The notes below the pieces were generated by a model. The model saw only the letters and a list, made by a program, of their open reading frames with translations, ran no database searches and had not been told where the DNA came from. DNA of 64,000 bases, from positions 13,654,036 through 13,718,035 of the forward strand of contig JAQNBH010000015.1 in assembly GCA_028752905.1 (NCBI GenBank), read 5' to 3'. A program made the translations under genes and the position numbers. Positions within the stretch are counted from its first letter, which is position 1. Each line of letters begins with the position of its first letter. Shown one piece after another: positions 1 to 11,999 of this stretch. This stretch comes from Cladorhizidae sp. MBARI D1340-BT2 (lineage: Eukaryota > Porifera > Demospongiae > Poecilosclerida > Cladorhizidae).

Positions 1-530
1 GTCTCCTGTTTTGTTTGGGACACTTGTTGTATGGCAATGTTTCATACAGGGGTGGTTGGGGGGAGGGGAGGAGGGGGGCTGGGATCTCTATCTCTCACTC
101 ACACAAGAATTTAAAATAAATCATAATTGGACGATTTCTTGTAATAATTAAAAAAAAAAATTTGTCTATCTATCTTGTAAGTCACAACACAGCCAAGATG
201 TGGCTATTTTTTTCCTGGTTAAAGAACACGGTCCTAGATTTTTCTGACTGGATATGTAGCACTTGACATTGGCACTAGCACATCAAACTCCTACCTCTAC
301 ATGACAAGCACCTAATAATAGTACATCCATGATCCTGTACTGTGTACCTACAACTTATCTTAGCCATGTAGCGTCCTCGTAGAGGCTGTGTGCTCAGCCT
401 TATGGTGGATTTAGTGCTTGCATTCACTTGACAATTTTAATCCAAAATGGCATTAGAATTCATCTCGAAGAAAGTTTGTATGTTTTTAAAGCAAAATTTC
501 CTGGAGAAGCAGCGTGTCATACAAAAAAAA
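1..530. other. Non-coding, nothing recognised
   Basis: AT-rich unique-looking sequence with a short G-rich stretch near 50-80. I see no coding exon, RNA gene or tandem array here. Confidence 0.5.
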
Positions 531-697
531 TTCCTTAAAATCACCTTCTCAATAATCAACTTCAAATTTTATTCACTCGACGTTTCAACTAGATGCTCAT
601 CTAGTCGAAATGTCAAGTGAATAAAATTTGAAGTTGATTATTAAGAAGGTGATTTTAATGTTATTATGTCAACTGAGAGTTCATTGAAAACAATTCC
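531..697. mobile_element. Hairpin MITE, copy A (nearly complete, short centre)
   Basis: Two inverted arms face each other. The left arm carries CACCTTCTCAATAATCAACT followed by an ATTCACTCGACGTTT block. The right arm carries its complement and ends in GTTATGTCAACTGAGAGTTC. The same arms recur at about 32.15, 42.32, 49.0, 49.7 and 60.4 kb, which marks this as a dispersed non-autonomous element. The centre is reduced to a few bases between the two CTAGATG/CATCTAG blocks, so the hammerhead-like CTGATGA box found in other copies is missing here. Confidence 0.75.
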
Positions 698-1578
698 TGG
701 TGAAGGACCCCCAGATCCCCCCTTCTTGTGTGTGGCACTCGGGCACAGCCAATATATACTTTTTTCCTTTTCCCCTTTCCCCCCCCAAAACAGGACAAAT
801 GTACCAACATGTACCGTTCTCTGCATGCTACATTGTAAGTGCCCACCACTGGGCCGGTGCTACTACACTCGTTTTGGCAACATAATTGATGCGAGTTATC
901 CAAGTCAAGCACTCGGAGTATGGGAGTTTAGCCTGAAACCACACGCATGCCCGTAACATCACAGAGACAGCCGCCCTCAAGTTAGTTTTAATTTTAATTT
1001 TTTATTTTAATTTTATTTTTTGATATTTTTTCAGGAATAACCTCTTCAAACTGCTTGAATGTTCAAACTGCTTGAATGCAAATACACAAGCTCTAGTTGG
1101 TATAAGAATCAGTTCCTTTCAGATAAGAAAACAAAAGACTATGCATTGCCACGTCATGTGCTTACAGCAGTGAAACCCATCCAGGAGTACTGCCTTTCTC
1201 AAAAGCAAAGGGATTCAGAGTGGTTCCCGCTAAGCATAGATGCCTATTAGTTTTCCTCAGCAGAAGTGCTTCTAGAAACGGCATTGAAGGTATTGAGGAG
1301 TCGGTGATGATGATTGTTGCGATCGTCAGCTATTTTGGGGGGCTCACTCACCTCATACGCCATGAGCACTGGTGTGATTTATGCATTAATTGGAGTGTTA
1401 ACTCATTTCTAACTAATCAAGTCAAGCATCCACTTTTCGGCTTTTTTGGAGGTGCACCCGTGGATACTAAGCACATCGACTATACAGTTGTAGTTTTCAT
1501 TGGAAAATCTTCAACGGCTTCATCCAAATTGTTTTGTTTTGAAGGCAAGCTCTTCCTGTCAGCCAGCAAACTTAGCTG
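698..1578. other. Non-coding, nothing firm
   Basis: Contains an AT-rich low-complexity patch near 985-1030 and an open segment of about 120 codons (1220-1582, plus). Its translation has no family signature that I recognise, and it ends just before a telomere-like tract. I do not call it a gene. Confidence 0.4.
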
Positions 1579-1617
1579 CTAGCCCTAGCCCTAGCCCTAG
1601 CCCTAGCCCTAGCCCTA
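1579..1617. repeat. Interstitial (CCCTAG)n tract
   Basis: About six perfect tandem copies of CCCTAG (CTAGGG on the other strand), one base away from the metazoan telomere repeat TTAGGG. It is an isolated interstitial tract; flanking sequence on both sides is ordinary. Confidence 0.9.
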
Positions 1618-2699
1618 TGATGACAGGTCATGAATGTTAGCAAGCCTCACTACGAACGTGCTGTTTGAGTCACGTCTTGGATGAGAACAGTGCTTGCATG
1701 GCATTGTCCACTTGCTCTGTGATGACTGTTTACACACAATCAGAACTATGGAGGTGCATAACTCTGCCCTAGTATGGACCCTATCCTAGAGGAAGGGCAA
1801 TCCCCTTCCTGTGTTTGGGTGTTTGCATTTGCGTGCGTGCGTGCATGTGCATTGAGGTGCAAGTGGGTTCATGCTACCATCAGTGGCTTTGCCAAAAGGG
1901 AAGACCAGGACTTATACTAACTCGTGCTGTTGGAGGCCCCAACACTACTGAGCTAGACACATGGCCCCTAGCTCTGTGTGTGAGGAGTCTGCATGACCAT
2001 GAACACCTGACTGAGGTGGGCCCAGTCATAATTCATAATTAGAGAGAACTGGTTTTACAGACCTAAGCTGCTGGCTAGTTTGATTTTTCAACAGCTGCTA
2101 AATTCCATAAATAATCTCTCTCTTGCAGTGACATGTTGATCTAGTTGGTGTTTAAAATGGAAATTGCCCCATTCTTTTTGATCGGCATACACACATGCAT
2201 GCATGCACACACACACATTTTTCCAGGCGACAGCATAATTTTATTTTACGGTCAGAACTTCACATGGGTTCCATAGGGAGCTGATATGATGGAGCCTTGC
2301 ACGTACAAGGTCTCCAGAGAGTTGCTCTGCTTTTAACTTGTTTCCCATATGTGGTGAACAATTAATATTCCACTGGTAAAACCACAATGCTATAATAATA
2401 TTCATGAAATATGAACCAATGCCAGGGCCGGGATTTTCAAGGGGACTCTTATCTTCTTTGTTTTCGTGGATGTTCTAATGTACGAAATTTATCCCCTGCA
2501 CTGAATTATTGTGCATGGTGTTGGATCGGTCATTGGTTGGCCTCTCACGGTGGAATAGCAAGCAAGCCAAGCAGCAGCTAGCAGTGTTCATGGTAGGACA
2601 ACTTGGTGGTTTTGCCCTAGTTGTTAGTTTTGCATAGACAGTGATGCCATTGACACTCTTGGGATCATCTGTTGGTGTCCGAAGTTCTTGCTAATCTCT
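1618..2699. other. Non-coding, nothing recognised
   Basis: Holds short alternating (TGCG)/(CA) simple repeats near 1830-1850 and 2190-2215. No coding exon or structured element is evident. Confidence 0.45.
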
Positions 2700-3070
2700 T
2701 ACTGGCTAGGGTTAGGGCTAGTTATTTCATACCTCGTACTGGCTAGCGTTAGGGATAATTCTTTCATACCTCGTACTGGCTAGCATTAGGGCTAATTCTT
2801 TCATACCTCGTACTGGCTAGGGTTAGGGTTAGTTATTTCATACCTCGTACTGGCTAGGGTCAGGGCTAATTCTTTCATACCTCGTACTGGCTAGGGTTAG
2901 GGTTAGTTATTTCATACCTCGTACTGGCTAGCGTTAGGGCTAATTCTTTCATACCTCATACTGGCTAGGGTTAGTTATTTCATACCTCGTACTGGCTAGT
3001 GTTAGGGCTAATTCTTTCATACCTCGTACTGGCTAGGGTTAGGGCTAATTCTTTCATACCTCGTACTGAC
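2700..3070. repeat. 37-bp minisatellite, telomere-like core
   Basis: About ten tandem units containing CTGGCTAGGGTTAGGGCTA followed by ATTCTTTCATACCTCGTA. Units differ by single substitutions (GGGTTAGGG versus GCGTTAGGG) and one unit lacks part of the motif. The core contains TTAGGG. Confidence 0.9.
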
Positions 3071-4401
3071 TATCGTCTTCGCTGTCCATTCTGGAGATTG
3101 GTTTGGAATATCTTGGTTGAAGTTTATAGAGCCCTTAATTGAAGGCACGTGATGTGAGATTTGATACCGTCATTCTGAAACAACTCAAAAGTTAATACCC
3201 TTATTGCTAACAGCTTGATGTGACGCAACATGTCCTGTTATGAACAGACTGTAGGATGCAAGTATGTTAATGTCATTTGATCGTGAACTCCAAAGTGGGT
3301 ATTAATTAACACCTGCATCCTCCTAAGATTACTTGTGCTTTGGATTTGATGTCCAGAATCATGTTTGATTGATTATGGCTGTCTGTTAGTCTGTCTCTCA
3401 CTCTCTCTTGGTGTGTATGTATGTATGTCATGCACATTCGATTGATCCGCACTATCGCTATCTGTGGATACTTCGCCCTAATCCTAGCCCTACTCCAACC
3501 TCTAGCCTTTGCTGATATGATTGCATTTTATTATCAAAAAAAAAAATTTAAATTTTTTTATTAAAAAAAAAAATTTTATATTGCATGCGTGTGTGTGTTT
3601 TGCAGCTCTAGTAATTTATAGATGCAGTTCAAACCATATGTACGTCATCCATGGATCTGTCCTTGGCTAGGGCTATGTTTAGGGCTAGGACAAACTATCC
3701 ATAGATAGCTCAAGGCACGATTGATTGTTAACCTAGATTTGTCGAACACACCCGAGATAACATGTGTGAGTGTTTGTCCAGGAATAAAACATCTTTTCCC
3801 CCTCTATCCATTGCCATAATGACAGCGTGGTGAAGGTCTCTAATTGGCAGTCACAATAGCTATAAAATCACTTAATCCAGCAGTGTGAGATCTGTACAGC
3901 AAGTTAGTCTTGTTATAGTCAATTATGCCCATGCCATTTACGCACATGTATATGGTTGGCACCACCTTGAGCAAGGGACAGAGAAGTGTTATGATGGCAT
4001 GATGGTGATGAGGGGTTTTTTAACGGGAAAGAAAATCTACAAGCCAACCACAAGAAGAACAATGTTGAGATTAGAAGTCTCTTGAATGTGGGTGGGATGA
4101 TAGATAGATAGATAGATAGATGGTAGGCTGCTTGTAAAAGTTGGTCTGCCACTAATTTTGGTAGTAACTGGGCAATTTAATGACTAACAAGAACATGTTT
4201 GTTAGAACGCATGTAGCTGTGGGAGTGGCCTGCCAGCCATCTTGCTGCCCATGGCTCAGTGGTACACCAGAGACTTGGTCAACTTGCTGCCGTCAGTCGA
4301 CTTTAATTATTCATTTTGTGCTGAGTCGGCATATGAACTGTCTAGACTTGGAGTAGGCAGAACTGAAAGTGCCTATAAATTTTTTATTATTAATTATACA
4401 G
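3071..4401. other. Non-coding, nothing recognised
   Basis: Contains an A/T homopolymer inverted patch near 3535-3575, short TTAGGG-like pieces near 3665-3690 and a (TAGA)n run at about 4100-4122. No exon is supported. Confidence 0.45.
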
Positions 4402-5338
4402 ATCCAGCCTGCTGGATTGAGAGTGTTAAATGCCTTTCAGCATGCTGGATTTAAATGCCTTCCAGCCTGCTAGATTAGATGGTTAAAAACCTTCCAGCCT
4501 GCTAGATTAGAGGGTTAAATGCCTTCCAGCCTGCTAGATTAGAGAGTTAAATGCCTTCCAGCCTACTAGATTAGATGGTTAAATACCTTCCAGCTTGCTA
4601 GATTAGAGGGTTAAATGCCTTCCAGCCTGCTAGATTAGAGGGTTAAATGCCTTCCAGCCTGCTAGATTAGAGGGTTAAATGCCTTCCAGCCTGCTAGATT
4701 AGATGGTTAAATACCTTCCAGCCTGCTAGATTAGAGGGTTAAATGCCTTCCAGCCTGCTAGATTAGAGGGTTAAATGCCTTCCAGCCTGCTAGATTAGAG
4801 GGTTAAATGCCTTCCAGCCTGCTAGATTAGAGGGTTAAATGCCTTCCAGCCTGCTAGATTAGATGGTTAAATGCCTTCCAGCCTGCTAGATTAGAGGGTT
4901 AAATGCCTTCCAGCCTGCTAGATTAGAGAGTTAAATGCCTTCCAGCCTACTAGATTAGATGGTTAAATACCTTCCAGCTTGCTAGATTAGAGGGTTAAAT
5001 GCCTTCCAGCCTGCTAGATTAGAGGGTTAAATGCCTTCCAGCCTGCTAGATTAGAGGGTTAAATGCCTTCCAGCCTGCTAGATTAGATGGTTAAATACCT
5101 TCCAGCCTGCTAGATTAGAGGGTTAAATGCCTTCCAGCCTGCTAGATTAGAGGGTTAAATGCCTTCCAGCCTGCTAGATTAGAGGGTTAAATGCCTTCCA
5201 GCCTGCTAGATTAGAGGGTTAAATGCCTTCCAGCCTGCTAGATTAGATGGTTAAATGCCTTCCAGCCTGCTAGATTAGAGGGTTAAACGCCTTCCAGCTT
5301 GCTGGATAGAGAGGATTAAATCTCCAGCCTGCTGGACT
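4402..5338. repeat. 32-bp minisatellite with 12-unit higher-order period
   Basis: About 28 tandem units containing GCCTGCTAGATTAGAGGGTT followed by AAATGCCTTCCA. Marked variants (AGAGAG, CCTACTAG, GCTTGCTAG) occur in the same order at about 4541-4600 and again at 4925-4985. That is a shift of 384 bp, exactly 12 units, so a block of twelve units has been duplicated as a whole. The end units are the most diverged, as is usual for such arrays. Confidence 0.93.
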
Positions 5339-7206
5339 TTTCAGCTATTGTGGTAGACAACATAAATTCATCCTGGAAGGGAAATAAAGAGATGCGTTTT
5401 TCCATGATGGCCATGAAGTAGGTATGTCATCTCTCTGGACTGGGAGGGACAGGTGAGGTCAACAAGTGGATGTTGGCTTGGCCAAAACTAGAAGACTCAA
5501 GCGCATGAAAATCAAAAATTTCAGGTGTTGTCCTGCAATACCGAGGACTGTCCTGCAGTACCTGCAATACCGAGGACTTCCTGCAATACCGAGGACTGTC
5601 CTGCAATACCTAGGACTGTCCTGGAATGTCCCAGAAAGAAGAGCCCTCAAGACGTAACCCTAACTCTATCCGTAGCCCAAACATCGTACAGTTCTCGGAG
5701 ATGCATTTTCTGCATATAAATGGAAACCTCCCACAAGAATAGGAGCCTTGAGGAACGTACGATGGGGAGAAGGTCACACATCAACAGGTTGGCTAGTCTC
5801 GAAAACCAGTCCCTTTCCACAGCACTGGATGGCATCACCAGCTCATAGAGAAAGGTCTGCAGACACTTGACATGATTCTGTGTTCTCACAGAGATTTTTA
5901 ATGAGCAGCGAGTTGTCACATGACCTCTGAGGTTGGGATTGTACCAGTAGTACCTCCTAGAGTTGGCTTAGCCTCTGGTGTCTAGCTTGAGCGTGAGGGC
6001 GTAGAAGTGGCTCTGTTTGTAGCTAGCCAGACTCTCGTACACAAGTGGCACGCATGGAATGAGAGACTCTGGCCAAACTCGCGTGGATCTCTTGTGTTAT
6101 AATTGAAGTTACTTTGCTGGTGTTGATCCACAAATCTAGAATTTAAAAATTAAGAAATACGATGCCAGAAATTTCACACATTGTTATTTTCGTGGCATGT
6201 TAAACAAAGTCGTGGAGCAAGGTTTGAACAGAGACTCTGGCGCTAGCAAGACTTAGCTTGCAGCAGCACTGGCCTCCTTCATTTATAAGCACCCCTAAAC
6301 TCCAGTAAGCACAGACAGCACCTCTGCTGTAGCTGACTGGCTAGCCTCTCTCATACCGGCACCCCATTGGGCTCAGTGCGTATGGCTCAAGGTGACATGC
6401 CAAGAGCCTTGTTAAAATTCATAAGTGTGTGACTCGGTCATCAGCTACTTTCTTAAAGTACTCTGAGTCATGTCAGGTGTCCCTAGAGTCTTCCTCACAC
6501 TACTGCATCCTGCGCTGCAGAGAAGGGCCTGGTTTTCAAGACTAGAGGTTGGGTAGCTCTGAGGGTGATAGGATGCGGTTTTGTTATTGGGGCATCAAAG
6601 TAACAGCAAGAAAACTCGAAGGCTGGCTGGGTAGGAGAGCTGTTTGATGGTGAACTTATGCTAGATAGACCGTGAAAACTCCATTGCTGTATCCGTTTTT
6701 GAAAAGTTTATGGCAGAGCAGGATTCTGTAATGCGAATAGTAACTTGGTAAAGGGTTTCAGCCAAAGTAACACACTTGTGGAAGTAGTGCCTGGTGTTTG
6801 GCTAGACTTGGTGACGATACATAAAGTCTTGTAAATGAGTTGTTCCAGAAGTGGGTGTTCGTTTTGCCACTAGTAGCTACTGCCTCGGGTATGTAACTAC
6901 AATGCTAGAAGTTGAACTACATGTACCCTCGAGTCTGTTCTGTCGCTGCAGTGCGGCTTCAACAAAGATGCTTGTGGATTTTTATGCTCGAGAACTGTGA
7001 GCTAACAGATGAGAAGACATGGAAGGTTTCAATGCACAAAACTGAGGTTCTTCAAAGCAGTGTTTATATTGCAGCACTTCCAGTCTAGCGAGCTAGAGGA
7101 GTTTTGTTTCCGGTATTTGGCAGTAATTATTAGTTGGGATGTGCTCATCTTTTTGTCCCTTCCAGGAACCCCATTGAGTGAAGCTCGAGTCATTATGGTT
7201 CTAGAT
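5339..7206. other. Mostly unique non-coding sequence
   Basis: Includes a short degenerate array of about 20-bp units with CTGCAATACCGAGGACT at 5531-5630. An open 90-codon stretch on the minus strand (5647-5919) has a protein-like composition but no family I can name. A diverged dispersed repeat lies near 6030-6130 (see also about 30000-30120). Confidence 0.45.
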
Positions 7207-7708
7207 TGTTCCTGATGAAGGCTATGGCATCTAGCCTTCACTATTCCTGATGAAGGCTAGCCTTCATTATTCCTGATGAAGGCTAGGGCATCTAGCCTTC
7301 ATTATTCCTGATGAAGGCTATGGCATCTAGCCTTCATTATTCCTGATGAAGGCTAGGGCATCTAGCCTTCATTATTCCTGATGAAGGCTAGGGCATCTAG
7401 CCTTCACTATTCCTGATGAAGGCTAGGGCATCTAGCCTTCACTATTCCTGATGAAGGCTATGGCATCTAGCCTTCACTATTCCTGATGAAGGCTAGGGCA
7501 TCTAGCCTTCACTATTCCTGATGAGGGCTAGGGCATCTAGCCTTCACTATTCCTGATGAGGGCTATGGCATCTAGCCTTCATTATTCCTGATGAAGGCTA
7601 GGCCTTCATTATTCCTGATGAGGGCTATGGCATCTAGCCTTCACTATTCCTGATGAAGGCTAGGGCATCTAGCCTTCATTATTCCTGATGAGGACTATGG
7701 CATCTAGC
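7207..7708 (+). repeat. 35-bp palindromic satellite derived from the MITE centre
   Basis: About 14 tandem units containing TATTCCTGATGAAGGCTAG, then GGCATCTAGCCTTCA. Each unit contains its own perfect hairpin, GAAGGCTAG / CTAGCCTTC around a five-base loop. The sequence is that of the MITE centre (CTGATGAAGGCTAG). Right after the array, AAGTTGATCATTGAGAAAG (about 7732-7750) matches a MITE outer arm, so the array sits inside a MITE copy. Confidence 0.9.
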
Positions 7709-8866
7709 CAGAACGCCGAGAAACAAAAGTTTAAGTTGATCATTGAGAAAGTCGTTACTGTCAGCTTGTTGTCGACATTTTTTGGTTGACCCCTCTCCCA
7801 TTGCCTCCCTTCCCCTCATTGCTTTGCATTTCTTGTTAGCAAGCACGTGTTAGCACTAGTGGTGGTGCTTGCTGCCCTTACTGACTGACAGACCTAGAAA
7901 AGCTGTCGCCCTGCAGCCTACAGGTAGAAATTGTCGCCAAAGATAGGATTTCCTTCATGAGTCCTAGCCTCTCACCTGGTCGTATTATTAACCTGCTTCG
8001 CTTGTTTGCATTTCCTTTTGCCGCTGCAGCGCTTCCATCGATGCCCAACCACCAGGGCCTCTTCCTGTAGCTGTAAGTGGCTTTTGTTGCGCGCCATTGT
8101 TGAGTCAACACTTGAACACCCTGGCAACACAGGAGTAGTGTTTGTATGGCTTTGTCATGGATCACAGAGAGACGCATCACAGAGAGACGCATGTGGGACA
8201 CAGAGAGACATGTGGGACACACAAACTACTGGCTCTTCAGAGGCTAAAAGAGATCTAATACATGTATTGCTGGACTAAGGGGATGTCTAAGGTTGGCTAT
8301 CAAAATCTCAAATCGCCCTAAGTGTTGTTTTTCGGTAATTACTAGAACCTTTTTTGTGAGAAATATGGCGTCGTAAATGGAGACAAAGAAGATGGCTGAT
8401 TGCATGTTTTGATTTTGAGTCGTGATGAATGATGACCTCTCCTTGCCAATGGAAAGAAGGAAATTAAGACTTAAATCATCTACTCCAAGCGAGAGGAGCA
8501 ACTTGACTCTCTGTTCCCAGGCTCACTTCTCTCCCTGCAAGCGAGGTAAAGGGTGGGCTGCTTTAGGCTATTTTAAAGGGGAGTATGAACTCGCTCCAGG
8601 AGTGCTCAATGTAATGCCAAAGCCAGAGCATGCTCCCAACAATTAAGGCTTGTTTACAAACAAAGGCGCAGAGGGCATGCCATGAGAACTCGGACAGATA
8701 TGGCTCCTTTTTACAGCAGGGAGTGGAAGTCTCGTGTGATGTCATTGGCAGGAGGAAGCTTGGGCACAGGTCGGTGGTGCCTTGCAAATATAGGTTCAAA
8801 GACTGGACTAACTTGGTCAAGAAACTACAGCAGCTACTCTAAAGAGACAAATTTCTCAACCATGAC
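7709..8866. other. Non-coding, nothing recognised
   Basis: The first about 40 bases are the remnant of a MITE arm. The rest contains a short triplicated CACAGAGAGACGCAT-like motif at 8160-8220 and no supported exon. Confidence 0.45.
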
Positions 8867-9062
8867 CACACTGGACCTCTCAACCTCACCTATGCAGGAC
8901 CCAGCCCACACTGGACCTCTCAACCACACCTATGCAGGACCCAGCCCACACTGGACCTCTCAACCTCACCTATGCAGGACCCAGCCCACACTGGACCTCT
9001 CAACCTCACCTATGCAGGACCCAGCCCACACTGGACCTCTCAACCCCACCTATGCAGGATCC
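8867..9062. repeat. 40-bp minisatellite, about 5 copies
   Basis: Tandem units containing CACACTGGACCTCTCAACC followed by TCACCTATGCAGGACCCAGC. Copies are nearly identical. It is open in more than one frame only because the units lack stops. Confidence 0.9.
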
Positions 9063-10035
9063 AACACTTCTTAAATGATTTAAAAAATACATTTAAAAAA
9101 CAACATTTCTTTGCTCCAGAAGTCTCCTCCAATGCGGCCCCAGTTCACACGTCTAAGTAAGCATCAGTGTTATTGATTGCGAAGGTATTCCGACGCTCTA
9201 GTGTAGTGTAGTTGACATAATTATGTACATTTAGCAGCTCCAGCTTTTATATCATCAGGCAGGGCTGTATACCAAAAAAATTATCAGGGGGGGGTGAACT
9301 TGAGGTATGGGGAAAAGATGGGAGTGGGGGAGGGCCTGATCCATTATCACATGGCCATTAAAATTAAGGGGGCAAGAATGATCCCCCCCCCCCTAAATGC
9401 ACCCCTGACATCAGGTATAACACAGCACAAGAAATATCATACACTCAACAGATTCCAAACTCTCACAAAAAGCAACAACAACATAGCCTTCTCTTCTCAA
9501 AAGTTCTAGATTCAGATGCATGTAGATATATAATGATGTCACTTCTATTTTTAGTCCTAGCTACTGTGATGTCATTTCCTGTTACATTACTGATACACTA
9601 CAGTAGCTTGTCCACCTTGAATGGAGCATTGAATATGACATCAGCAGCAAACTGATAGCTCCAGGAAATACAAATTCAGCTTCAGCATTACACTGTGTCC
9701 ACACAGCAAGTCAAATGGCAATCTTCTGTGCACATCTACTACCAGAAGTGTTTGTTCTCTGCAGCTAGCTTAGTGTCCACTGCTGCCAGACCCATAATCC
9801 ATCACCTTCTCATCACACTAGCTGTTCCTTCACAGACGATGACGACTCTTTTTATCATACTCTAATTTCTCACAGAAAATTCCTAGGGGCTTACCTCCGT
9901 TACCTCACAGCACCATATACAAGGTCTCCAATTACAGCTATCGTGCGTATAACCCGAAGGAAATGCTGTGTAGGTACCGTAACTGCTTCCTTTTTTCAAG
10001 GTAGTCTCTGGCAAGCGTTTGTTTGATCTTTAGAG
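9063..10035. other. Non-coding, nothing recognised
   Basis: Contains poly-G/poly-C patches near 9288-9296 and 9382-9393 and unique sequence otherwise. Confidence 0.45.
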
Positions 10036-11999
10036 AAGCTGATCGAGTGGCATCCCTTAAAGCAACCAAGCCAAGCATCAAATGATGGATCTGATGGGGT
10101 GGCATCCCTTAAAGCTACCAAGCCAAGCATTAAATGAAACCCCCTGGAGCTGATGGGGTGGCATCCCTTAAAGCTACCAAGCCAAGCATTAAATGAAACC
10201 CCCTGGAGCTGATGGAGTGGCATCCCTTAAAGCTACCAAGCCAAGCATTAAATGAAACCACCTGGAGCTGATGGAGTGGCATCTCTTAAAGCAACCAAGC
10301 CAAGCATTAAATGAAACCCCCTAGAGCTGATGGAGTGGCATCCCTTAAAGCAACCAAGCCAAGCATTAAATGAAACCCCCTGGAGCTGATGAAGTGGCAT
10401 CCCTTAAAGCTACCAAGCCAAGCATTAAATGAAACCCCCTGGAGCTGATGAAGTGGCATCCCTTAAAGCTACCAAGCCAAGCATTAAATGAAACCCCCTG
10501 GAGCTGATGGAGTGGCATCTCTTAAAGCTACCAAGCCAAGCATTAAATGAAATGCCCTGGAGCTGATGGAGTGGCATCCCTTAAAGCTACCAAGCCAAGC
10601 ATTAAATGAAACCCCCTGGAGCTGATGGAGTGGCATCCCTTAAAGCTACCAAGCCAAGCATTAAATGACGGATCTGATGGGGTGGCATCCCTTAAAGCTA
10701 CCAAGCCAAGCATTAAATGAAACCCCTGGAGCTGATGGAGTGGCATCGCTTAAAGCTACCAAGCCAAGCATTAAATGACGGATCTGATGGGGTGGCATCC
10801 CTTAAAGCTACCAAGCCAAGCATTAAATGAAACCACCTGGAGCTGATGAAGTGGCATCCCTTAAAGCTACCAAGCCAAGCATTAAATGAAACCCCCTGGA
10901 TCTGATGGGGTGGCATCCCTTAAAGCTACCAAGCCAAGCATCAAATGTAACCCCCTGGAGCTGATGGAGTGGCATCCCTTAAAGCTACCAAGCCAAGCAT
11001 CAAATGTAACCCCCTGGAGCTGATGGAGTGGCATCCCTTAAAGCTACCAAGCCAAGCATTAAATGAAACCCCCTGGAGCTGATGGAGTGGCATCCCTTTA
11101 AAGCTACCAAGCCAAGCATTAAATGAAACCCCCTGGAGCTGATGGAGTGGCATCCCTTAAAGCTACCAAGCCAAGCATTAAATGAAACTCCCTGGATCTG
11201 ATGGGGTGGCATCCCTTAAAGCTACCAAGCCAAGCATTAAATGAAACCACCTGGAGCTGATGGAGTGGCATCCCTTAAAGCTACCAAGCCAAGCATTAAA
11301 TGAAACCCCCTGGAGCTGATGGAGTGGCATCCCTTTAAAGCTACCAAGCCAAGCATTAAATGAAACCCCCTGGAGCTGATGGAGTGGCATCCCTTAAAGC
11401 TACCAAGCCAAGCATTAAATGAAACTCCCTGGATCTGATGGGGTGGCATCCCTTAAAGCTACCAAGCCAAGCATTAAATGAAACCACCTGGAGCTGATGG
11501 GGTGGCATCCCTTAAAGCTACCAAGCCAAGCATTAAATGAAACCACCTGGAGCTGATGGAGTGGCATCCCTTAAAGCTACCAAGCCAAGCATTAAATGAA
11601 ACCCCCTGGAGCTGATGGAGTGGCATCCCTTAAAGCTACCAAGCCAAGCATTAAATGACGGATCTGATGGGGTGGCATCCCTTAAAGCTACCAAGCCAAG
11701 CATTAAATGAAACCACCTGGAGCTGATGGAGTGGCATCCCTTAAAGCTACCAAGCCAAGCATTAAATGACGGATCTGATGGGGTGGCATCCCTTAAAGCT
11801 ACCAAGCCAAGCATTAAATGAAACCACCTGGAGCTGATGGAGTGGCATCCCTTAAAGCTACCAAGCCAAGCATTAAATGACGGATCTGATGGGGTGGCAT
11901 CCCTTAAAGCTACCAAGCCAAGCATTAAATGAAACCACCTGGAGCTGATGGAGTGGCATCTCTTAAAGCTACCAAGCCAAGCATTAAATGAAACCCCCT
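10036..11999. repeat. 59-bp minisatellite with 48-bp variants and higher-order structure
   Basis: About 33 units containing GTGGCATCCCTTAAAGCTAC, then CAAGCCAAGCATTAAATGAA and a CCCCCTGGAGCTGATGGA spacer. A shorter variant unit replaces the spacer with CGGATCTGATGG. A marker with one extra T (CATCCCTTTAAAGC) occurs at about 11091 and 11329. The flanking units are repeated in the same order, so a block of four units (about 237 bp) was duplicated. Minus-strand translation gives FNAWLGSFKGCHSISS-like peptides, but frames break at variants and I see no gene. Confidence 0.93.

Noticed and set aside
4402..5338. CRISPR array (regular direct repeats)
   Set aside because: There are no unique spacers: the whole 32-bp unit repeats, in a eukaryotic context with introns nearby. 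The same applies to the other arrays.
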